In this document: positions 9,073-15,821 of the stretch, piece after piece | How the letters are laid out: each line of letters starts with the position of its first letter | How positions within the stretch are numbered: position 1 is the stretch's first letter | Assembly: GCA_000482145.1 (NCBI GenBank) | Contig: AUXH01000151.1 | Location: 1-34,485, forward strand | Direction: 5' to 3' | DNA: 34,485 bases | DNA from: Strigomonas culicis | Taxonomy: Eukaryota; Euglenozoa; Kinetoplastea; Trypanosomatida; Trypanosomatidae | Made by a program: the position numbers and the translations under genes | Notes under the pieces: model-generated | The model's database searches: none | What the model saw: only the letters and a program-made list of their open reading frames with translations | Told to the model about the DNA's origin: nothing

Positions 9073-11157
9073 CTAAACGTCAGTCTCGAGTGTGTTGGCA
9101 ATGTGCACCTCGCTGGCCACGTGGTCGACCTTGACGAAGTGCTGTGCGATACGTTTGCCCTCCGCGCGCCACGCGTTAAAGTCCTTGAGGTCGTTCTTGA
9201 TGGGGTACCGGCGGATGTTCACCGGGCGCTTCACCACGTTACGCGTGTCTGCCGCCGCCGCGGCCTTTTCCCGCTTCAGCGCCTCCGCCGCCGCGTGCCG
9301 CAGCTTGGCGTCGGCCGCCGCGCGCGCGGCGGTGTCCGACTGCGCCTTCTTGCGCATGCGGGCCTCCTTGTCCTTGCGGCGCTGCTCCAGCTCCGCGCGC
9401 AGCTTCTCGCGCAGCTTGTGGCTGACCCCCTTGGGCTGGCGGCGGCGCGCCTTGACGACGTCGCGCGACATGATGCCGGTGCTCAGGTACTGGCGCAGCA
9501 CCAGCGTCGCGCTCTCCTCCTCCGAGGATGTTGGATAGTACGTGTAGTCCACCATCTCGTAGGCGTCCACCTCCGCCTTGGGGCTCTCGGGGTCCTCTGC
9601 CTGCATGACGAGGCTCCGGTCCTTCACCGTCGGCGCGTTGTGCAGAATGCGCTGCGTGAAGTCGCGCGAGGCGAAGAAGCGCAGCAGCTCGTCCGCGTCC
9701 TGCGGAAAGGTCGGCGCCAGCTCCTGCGCCGTCTGCGCGTAGGCGGAGGTCGTCGTGTCCACGACGTGCAGGTCGTGGTAGTTCACGACGCGGGCGCCGC
9801 TGGCCGCGTGCGGGTTCGCGTAGCCCTCCTCCAGCTCCGCCAGGTCCTCCTTCGGCATGAGGGGGACAAGGAGGACGAGCGACGGCACGCGCGTGACGCG
9901 CAGGTGGCTCGCCAGCTGCGGCTGCTGCTCGGCGTCGACCCAGTAGGTGCTCATCATGAAGGGCGGCTGCCACGTCCGCGTCTGGCCGCTCAGCGTCTTG
10001 TACTTGACCGGCTGCTCGGCGAGCCGCCGCGCCATCTCGGTCGCGACCTTGTGGTACTTGTTGAAGAGCAGGTCGTCCGTCGCGCGTAGAAAGAAGAAGA
10101 GCCGCACGGACTTCTGCGACAGGAGGAGCTCCCGGTCGAGCTGCTGCTGCGTGCGCAGCCGCCGCAGCGGGTGCGTCTTGGCGGCCTCCGCCGCCGCGCG
10201 CCAGCGCGCCAGGATCTTGTCCGACGCCGTCTTGCCCGCGATGCCGGCCGTCCTAAACGTCTCGAAGATGTTCACCGCGCAGGAGACGCTCTCGACGGCG
10301 GCCCAGTCGTTCGACGTCGCCTTCGCGATGTCCGCGAACGGCGCCGTACAGAATACGTCCGGCGCGCCGTGCAGCGCCACGTTGGTGTCGTTCGTCACGA
10401 AGAGCAGGTGGCCGATGCCGCTCATGGCGCCGAGGATCGTGAGGGAGGCGACGCGCGTCACCGTCTCGGGGTTGCTCCAGTCCAGCAGCACCGTGGTGAC
10501 CGCGTGCGGCAGCGCCGAGACGGTCTGCACCGCGACGGCGGCCTCGCGGTCCGCGATGACGCGGCGCATCTCCTCCTTGCTGTCGACCACGTTCACGGAC
10601 GGCAGCAGCCGCTGCGTCAGGAAGTCCGTGTAGCGCACCGGCAGGTGGTCCAGCAGCCACTGGCGCAGCTCGTCGTGGTCGGTCAGCGAGCCGCGGTACG
10701 CCACCGCCTGGAAGGTCGGCGTGCCCTTCGTGCACGGGAAGGCCGGCGCGGTGTCCTTGGGGCCGCGCTCCATCACCGCGCCGTGCACGACGAGTGTCAT
10801 GCCGTCGTGGCCGGGCGCCAGCTTGTCGAACATCTTCGCGTCCGCCTTGCTGCCGGGCCGCATCTGATACGTGTGCACCGAGAGTGGGATGTTAGGCCGG
10901 TCAAAGCGCAGCCACGCGAACCAGCCCGTCGTCTCCTGCAGCACCCACTCCGCGAGCTCGCGCGCGGCGCCGCGGTCGCCCTCGGTCAGCACGATATAGG
11001 TGGGGAGGGGGTGGACCGAGCGCCTCGTCACCTCCTCCAGCTGCTCCAGCGTCTCCAGCTCCATCGGTTGGTGCGAGACGGGGTCCATCGTCTTGGCCAC
11101 GCACAGGCCGGCCCATAGGACCGCGAAGAGACACACGGTAACGAGGAATAACCGCAT
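9073..11157 (-). CDS. Secretory-pathway protein with thioredoxin-like segment, function unknown
   Basis: The protein has 694 residues. The ATG at 11157 gives a clean signal peptide (MRLFLVTVCLFAVLWAGLCVA), so the product should enter the ER. Residues about 30-90 (LPTYIVLTEGDRGAARELAEWVL) and about 395-435 (STYWVDAEQQPQLASHL then VTRVPSLVLLVPL) look like thioredoxin-fold pieces: the second has the typical pattern of an aspartate strand, a helix and a cis-proline loop (VPSLVLL). No CxxC active site exists anywhere, so redox catalysis is unlikely; a PDI-like chaperone or structural role is possible. The C-terminal 150 residues are different: strongly basic, Arg/Lys/Ala-rich coiled coil (LREKLRAELEQRRKDKEARM) with no KDEL-type retention signal. 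I do not know an equivalent named family. Third-position G/C is high throughout, which supports one continuous gene. Confidence 0.7.
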   Translation of the reverse strand: MRLFLVTVCLFAVLWAGLCVAKTMDPVSHQPMELETLEQLEEVTRRSVHPLPTYIVLTEGDRGAARELAEWVLQETTGWFAWLRFDRPNIPLSVHTYQMRPGSKADAKMFDKLAPGHDGMTLVVHGAVMERGPKDTAPAFPCTKGTPTFQAVAYRGSLTDHDELRQWLLDHLPVRYTDFLTQRLLPSVNVVDSKEEMRRVIADREAAVAVQTVSALPHAVTTVLLDWSNPETVTRVASLTILGAMSGIGHLLFVTNDTNVALHGAPDVFCTAPFADIAKATSNDWAAVESVSCAVNIFETFRTAGIAGKTASDKILARWRAAAEAAKTHPLRRLRTQQQLDRELLLSQKSVRLFFFLRATDDLLFNKYHKVATEMARRLAEQPVKYKTLSGQTRTWQPPFMMSTYWVDAEQQPQLASHLRVTRVPSLVLLVPLMPKEDLAELEEGYANPHAASGARVVNYHDLHVVDTTTSAYAQTAQELAPTFPQDADELLRFFASRDFTQRILHNAPTVKDRSLVMQAEDPESPKAEVDAYEMVDYTYYPTSSEEESATLVLRQYLSTGIMSRDVVKARRRQPKGVSHKLREKLRAELEQRRKDKEARMRKKAQSDTAARAAADAKLRHAAAEALKREKAAAAADTRNVVKRPVNIRRYPIKNDLKDFNAWRAEGKRIAQHFVKVDHVASEVHIANTLETDV

Positions 11158-11556
11158 CCGAGAAAAGAGGGAGAAAAACACAGTAATACTATTGAGAATA
11201 ACAATAACACTGAAAGAAAATTATAACGGTTTACAATCTAGACGCCAAACAGAGGGAGAATCGAGGGGAGAGGAAGAGAAACCACATATGTTCCACTTAT
11301 ATCAGTTTTTTCTCACCTTCAGATAAGGTAATCTTTTTTGTTTGTTTGTTTATCACTGCTATTTGCATGTATTCTTTTTTTTTTTAATGTGTGTAGGAGA
11401 GCGCTCCACCGCTCTGCCTTGCTCACGTCTAAAAGAAGCAGCTAGTTACCGGCTGCTTCGTGCGCTCACGAACCTATGGTGAAAACCAAAAAGGAAGAGG
11501 TAAACAAAAGAGAAAAAACAGACGCAGGACTCAAAAAAGAGGAGACATAAAAACAC
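11158..11556 (-). other. Intergenic spacer containing a hairpin cluster
   Basis: The spacer holds T runs, a (TTTG)n stretch near 11337-11352 and a compact GC-rich island at about 11398-11472 with three inverted repeats, listed separately. An AG at 11189-11190 is a candidate acceptor for the downstream gene. No open frame looks coding. Confidence 0.55.
11398..11472 (-). repeat. Cluster of three perfect inverted repeats (possible RNA hairpins)
   Basis: Three perfect stems sit within 75 bases. AGAGCG at 11398-11403 pairs with CGCTCT at 11410-11415 (6 bp, 6-base loop). GAAGCAGC at 11435-11442 pairs with GCTGCTTC at 11452-11459 (8 bp, 9-base loop). TTCGTG at 11457-11462 pairs with CACGAA at 11467-11472 (6 bp, 4-base loop); it shares three bases with the second stem, so those two would be alternatives. 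In the sense direction the island lies about 85 bases after the peptidase T stop codon, so it may be part of that mRNA's 3' untranslated region. Function is unknown. Confidence 0.5.
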
Positions 11557-12831
11557 CTAGAGCGAACTTGTCGCCGTCTTCCTCTTCCGCTTCCCCGCGC
11601 CCAGCAGCACAATGTGCCGTGCTACCTCGTAGGACTTCACAAAGGACGGGATGGGCAGAAACTCGAAGCGCGAGTGGAAATTGTGCGCGCCGGTGAAGAA
11701 ATTCGGCGTCAGCAGCCCCTTGACCGACAGCGCGGCGCCATCCGTGCCGCCCCGCATCGGCGTGATCTTCGGCGTTACGTCCGCGGCGGCGAGCGCCTCC
11801 AGCAGGAGGTCGATCGCCGTCCGGTCATCCTGGATCGCGTTGGCAATGTTGGCGTACACATCCTCAATCGCGATCTCCACCTTTCCGGTGGGGTACCTGC
11901 CGCGCACCTCGTCCGCCACCTCCCGCATCTTGGCCTTGCGGCGCTCGAAGGAGGCATGATCGTGGTCGCGGATGGCGGCCGTCACGCGCGCGACGGTGGG
12001 GGTTGCCTCGACGCCGAGGAACCACCAGTAGCCCTCGCGCAGCTCCGTGCACTCGGGGGTCTGCGCGCGGTCGAAGGCCGCCATGTAGTCCATCGCCATG
12101 AGCACTGGGTTGACCATGACGCCCTTCGCGGACATGGGGTGCGCCGTGACGCCGGTGAAGGTGAGCGTGACGCTCGCGGCGTTGAAGCACTCGTACACGA
12201 CCTCGCCCAGCTCGCAGCAGTCGAGTGTGTAGGCGAAGTCGACAGGGAAGCGCGTCGCGAGGTCCAGCTGCTTCGCGCCGAGGAGGCCGATTTCCTCATC
12301 CGGCACGAAGCACACCACAACGTCGCCGTGCGCGTCGTCGCCCTTCGCGAGGCCGGCCACCATCTCCATCACCGCGCTGACGGCCGCCTTGTCGTCCGCG
12401 CCGAGCACGCTCGTGCCGTCGCTGAAGAGCACGTCCTGGCCCGCGTACGGCGCCAGCTCCGGGTGCTCGGCCGCGCGCAGCCAGATGTCCTGCTCCTTGT
12501 TGAGGCAGACGTCGCCGCCCGCGTAGTGTAGCCGCTGCGGCCGCACAACCGGGCTCAGGCCCGCGTCGAAGGTGTCGAGGTGACAGATAAAGCCGATGGT
12601 GGGGCAGTCCCGCACGCGGCCCGGGCACACCGCCGTCACCGTCGCGTGGCGATCGCACACGACCTTGGTGAGCCCCGCCGCGCGCAGCTCGTCAGCCAGC
12701 AGCTCCGCGAGCTGCTGCTGGCCGGGGGACGTGGGCAGGCACTTGCCAGCCCGCCGCCCGTCGCTCTGCGTGGGGATGGCGCTGTAGCGAAAGAAGCGCT
12801 CTTCCAACCGCTGTGCGATAGTCTTCGACAT
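11557..12831 (-). CDS. pepT: Peptidase T (M20 family tripeptidase)
   Basis: The protein has 424 residues, slightly longer than bacterial PepT. It is a zinc aminopeptidase expected to release the N-terminal residue of tripeptides. The whole family pattern is present: HLD at 84-86 (first metal ligand and assisting Asp), LGADDKAA with the bridging Asp at 146, DEE at 178-180 (catalytic Glu and metal-binding Glu), YTLD with Asp 204, FNAASV and the HPMSAKGVMVNP block at 231-242 (bacteria: HPGTAKGVMVN), PMRGGTDGA, and TGAHNFH with the last metal His at 386. The sequence is strikingly bacterial in type, consistent with an old lateral transfer into kinetoplastids, but its codon use now matches its neighbours. 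The C-terminal tail is basic and ends in SSL, which resembles a weak type-1 peroxisomal (glycosomal) targeting signal. Confidence 0.92.
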   Translation of the reverse strand: MSKTIAQRLEERFFRYSAIPTQSDGRRAGKCLPTSPGQQQLAELLADELRAAGLTKVVCDRHATVTAVCPGRVRDCPTIGFICHLDTFDAGLSPVVRPQRLHYAGGDVCLNKEQDIWLRAAEHPELAPYAGQDVLFSDGTSVLGADDKAAVSAVMEMVAGLAKGDDAHGDVVVCFVPDEEIGLLGAKQLDLATRFPVDFAYTLDCCELGEVVYECFNAASVTLTFTGVTAHPMSAKGVMVNPVLMAMDYMAAFDRAQTPECTELREGYWWFLGVEATPTVARVTAAIRDHDHASFERRKAKMREVADEVRGRYPTGKVEIAIEDVYANIANAIQDDRTAIDLLLEALAAADVTPKITPMRGGTDGAALSVKGLLTPNFFTGAHNFHSRFEFLPIPSFVKSYEVARHIVLLGAGKRKRKTATSSL

Positions 12832-13313
12832 TGCTCAACGAGTAGAAGCAAGAGTGGTGTGTATCAGGTGGGCACGTCGGTCCAGCAGGGGAAGGCGCGG
12901 GTGAGCGACCGAATGAAGCACTTGGCCTTTCTTGCTGGGTGGGAGAAGCTGCGGGAGGACGCAGCGGACAGAAAAGAAAAAAAGAAGTAAAGAAGGCGAA
13001 ATGCTCACAGAGAAAGACGGGAGAGGGGGGAGGGGGTGAATAAGAAATAGAACGAAGTTATGAACAGCATACACAGGTGTCACGTGCGTCGCGCCGTGTG
13101 GACAGTGCAGTGAAGCACTCATGCAGAACCAACGCATGAAGCGGGACCTTTTGGATGACAAAAATACAATAATGTTGGTTGTAGACTGCTGGTATAAACA
13201 TCTATCGAATGGTACATATACATTACATATCACACGCACGGTATCCACCGCGGTGGCAACCATCCCGTCGTCGCCCCTCACCGCCGTCCCGCCCCTTCGC
13301 CCCCCGCGCTCAT
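12832..13313 (-). other. Intergenic spacer
   Basis: A sense-strand pyrimidine tract lies opposite about 12967-12998; the first AG after it is at 12949-12950, predicting a leader of about 117 bases for peptidase T. The remainder is mixed-composition sequence without a supported gene. Confidence 0.5.
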
Positions 13314-15320
13314 CTAGTACGAGATGGTCGTCTTCACCTGTTTGATCTCCGACGACTCCGTCCCGCGCATCCCCTTCAGATACTGCACCACGCGCGGTGG
13401 CTGCGTCGCCGCGTCCTGCATTGTCTGCGTCGACACCTCCTTGGGCGGGTCCGCCTGCGTCGCGTTCTCGCGCCGGAAGTTCGACGCGGCCGTCTGCGAG
13501 GAGTGCGTGCGCATGTTCATGAGGTTCACCAGCTTCAGCGCCTCGCGTCGCAGGTCCCACTCGTTCCAGCGGTAGTTGCGGTCGAAGTACGGGTCGCGCT
13601 GGCCGGTCTGCGTCGCCGCGTCCGTCTTCACGCCGGCGACGCGGCTGAGCGACGTGGACTCGATGCGGCGCGCGCCGGCGACGTAGAGCTCGCCGGGGAG
13701 GTAGTCCTCGAGCCCGAGCAGCAGGGCGACGGCCGGCTCCGTGCGGTTGCGCTCCTGCAGGCACGGCAGGAAGTAGCGCGGCGGGTCCGCCACGAAGGCG
13801 CGTAGAGAGGACTCCTGGCTGAAGGCGAAGGCCCACGGCTTGGGCAGCGCGTAGGCGCCGGTGCCGCCCTCCACCACGATGAAGCCCGGCGACGTCGGGT
13901 CCTCCGCCGTGTGTAGCTTCCCCTCCACGAGCAGTCCGCTCGTCGCGTACGTGACGGGGCAGAAGCCGCGCAGCCCGAAGAGCAGGTGCGGGAACTGCGC
14001 GCGCACCGCCTCGTCCACCGTGTTGGGCCTCTCCGTCGTGTACGACGCCCGGTAGCCGCGCCAGCTCGCCTCCTTCTCCGCTATCACGCTCTGCGCGATC
14101 TGCGCGAGCGCCGCGCGGCTCACGGGCGGCTGCTCCACGCCTGCGCCGGCGGCCTCCTCCGCAAAGCCCTCTGGCAGCGACGACGCGTAGGCCTGTTCGC
14201 TCAGCACGACGGTGTCCAGCAACTCGCGCAGCTCGTCGAACTCGCCCTCCGTCTTGCAGGACATGATGTAGGCGTCCGCGAGCTGCACGAAGTGCGGGTA
14301 CGCGACCCGCTTCGGCACGCTCGCCGCGCCGGGCTGGCCGACGCCCTTGCTCTGGCCGAAGAGCTCCCGCAGCTCGCCGAGCGTGCGCTGGTAGGACGGC
14401 AGCAGCACCGTGTGCACGCGGCTCGTCAGCGCCGCGAGGGTGGAGGCGAGTGAGAAGAGCAGATGCTGGATGTGCAGGCGATGGTGGTACTCCTCCCGCA
14501 GCAGTTGCTGCCCCTCCGCGTCCAGCGGGCACGTCGGCGCGCGCAGCACCGCGAGGATGCGGCGCACGCTCGTCCCCACGCGCTGCACCGCCGCGTCGAG
14601 CGTCTTCTGCAGAGAGCCGAGCGGCTCCGTCAGAAGCGCGACCACGTCCACGATGCCGAGGCCAGCCGACTTGTTCTCCTCCTTGTAGTAGATGCGGATA
14701 CCCCACACGACGCGCGCGAGCTCCTCCAGCTGCCGCTGCTTCTCCACCGACTCCTGCTTGCTAAAGGCGACCGCCTGCGAGGTGGGCAGCACGCCACACA
14801 GCACCGACGCGGTGTCGCGCTCGATGCCACTGTAGTCCGCCTTGGAGGTGTCAAGCTTATCGTAGCAGTGCAACACGTAGAGGGTGATGTCGCCCAGGAT
14901 CTCCTCCGCGGTGGGGTTGCGCTTCTGCACGATGGTGTCCAGGAGCCGCAGCGCCACGGCCTCGCGCCGCACCTCGACGCTGCGGCGCGCGTTGCGCAGC
15001 GCGGCGCGCGTGCTCTGCACCCGCGCGCGGAGCAGAATGCCGCTCAGGTTCGGCACGCTACACTGGTGGAGCAGGAAGTCGACGATGTCCTCCACCATCC
15101 GCTCCATCGCCTCAGCCGTCTCGCCGACGTTGCCGGCCTCGTCCATGTGGTCGGAGCCCAGCAGCCACAGCCGCACGAGCAGCGTCGCGGCGTCGTCCGT
15201 CACCGCACTCGCCACCGCGGCGGACCCCGCGGTCGTGGCCGCCGCCGGCGCGGGGCCGTGGCTGACGCGCTGCTGGTAGCGCGTCACCACCTCCTGTGCG
15301 ACAGTCGGGAGGACGTCCAT
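13314..15320 (-). CDS. CFAP206: CFAP206 (FAP206), radial-spoke-base protein of the flagellar axoneme
   Basis: The protein has 668 residues, near the 620-odd of animal CFAP206, with ATG at 15320 and TAG at 13314. The family's conserved blocks appear in order: an N-terminal helical region with IVDFLL and LDTIVQKRNPT-type segments; LEELARVVWGIRIYYKEE (animals: LKELTMIVTGIRLFN) near 200; GLRGFCPVTYATSGLLVEG near 450; YALPKPWAFAFSQE with FVADPPRYF (animals: YTFNSRDAAYSFAENPEHYI); and the C-terminal block from residue 581, NYRWNEWDLRREALKLVNL, then RRENATQADPPKEVSTQTM and QYLKGMRG. In ciliates and animals CFAP206 docks radial spoke 2 and dynein c on doublet microtubules and affects motility. The upstream neighbour is a kinesin-9-like gene, another axonemal candidate. 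Confidence 0.9.
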   Translation of the reverse strand: MDVLPTVAQEVVTRYQQRVSHGPAPAAATTAGSAAVASAVTDDAATLLVRLWLLGSDHMDEAGNVGETAEAMERMVEDIVDFLLHQCSVPNLSGILLRARVQSTRAALRNARRSVEVRREAVALRLLDTIVQKRNPTAEEILGDITLYVLHCYDKLDTSKADYSGIERDTASVLCGVLPTSQAVAFSKQESVEKQRQLEELARVVWGIRIYYKEENKSAGLGIVDVVALLTEPLGSLQKTLDAAVQRVGTSVRRILAVLRAPTCPLDAEGQQLLREEYHHRLHIQHLLFSLASTLAALTSRVHTVLLPSYQRTLGELRELFGQSKGVGQPGAASVPKRVAYPHFVQLADAYIMSCKTEGEFDELRELLDTVVLSEQAYASSLPEGFAEEAAGAGVEQPPVSRAALAQIAQSVIAEKEASWRGYRASYTTERPNTVDEAVRAQFPHLLFGLRGFCPVTYATSGLLVEGKLHTAEDPTSPGFIVVEGGTGAYALPKPWAFAFSQESSLRAFVADPPRYFLPCLQERNRTEPAVALLLGLEDYLPGELYVAGARRIESTSLSRVAGVKTDAATQTGQRDPYFDRNYRWNEWDLRREALKLVNLMNMRTHSSQTAASNFRRENATQADPPKEVSTQTMQDAATQPPRVVQYLKGMRGTESSEIKQVKTTISY

Positions 15321-15821
15321 GACGGAGACCCGCTGCGTGCTCTAACGGTGGTTGGTATGTTTGTGGGAGGGGGGGGGGCTGTTGTTGCGCCTCTCCACTG
15401 TATTCCGTCCCGTATGTCTATGTTCCTTCGGAATGAAAAGCGCACGTGATGGGTGTTGCTGAATATGGGCAGCAACGTTTGTCGAACACAAAACCAACCA
15501 AGGAAAGAAAGGGAGAGTGAGAGAAAGAATACTGCAAAACAAAACAGGAAAAAAAAGATATAAACATGGCCAATATGCATATATGCCTTCACACCTGCTG
15601 ACGAATAAAAAAAGAAGCACGTGGAATGCAATAGGTCAAGAGAACAGGTATAAGAACAAAAACCGTGTAACAGTACTATGATACAGTGGGTAATGAACAA
15701 GTGTGTACACATACAGAAACAAATAGAGGTCATTAATACAAAGGAACGGTTAGGGGCGCTCCAGCCGACGCTCTCGCTCTCTCCCTCTCGCGAGCAGCGC
15801 TCCTAGTCCCCCCGAGCGAAC
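15321..15821 (-). other. Intergenic spacer between kinesin-9-like and CFAP206 genes
   Basis: The spacer holds a G-rich plus-strand run at about 15364-15378 (C tract on the sense strand), A-rich stretches at 15500-15660 and no supported gene. The predicted processing site for CFAP206 is listed separately. Confidence 0.55.
15342..15378 (-). promoter_or_regulatory. Predicted trans-splice acceptor for CFAP206
   Basis: On the sense strand a C-rich pyrimidine tract (opposite 15364-15378) is followed by an ACCGTTAG ending at 15342, 21 bases before the ATG. This is the expected arrangement for addition of the spliced leader; it is a prediction from pattern only. Confidence 0.45.

Noticed and set aside
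11390..11475. A tRNA in the hairpin island
   Set aside because: Some words resemble a D-arm, but no acceptor stem, anticodon arm or T-loop can be assembled in order on either strand.
12835..14706. 623-codon minus-strand frame overlapping CFAP206
   Set aside because: It is the out-of-frame shadow of CFAP206 running on into the spacer; Arg/Gly/Ala composition and no conserved motif.
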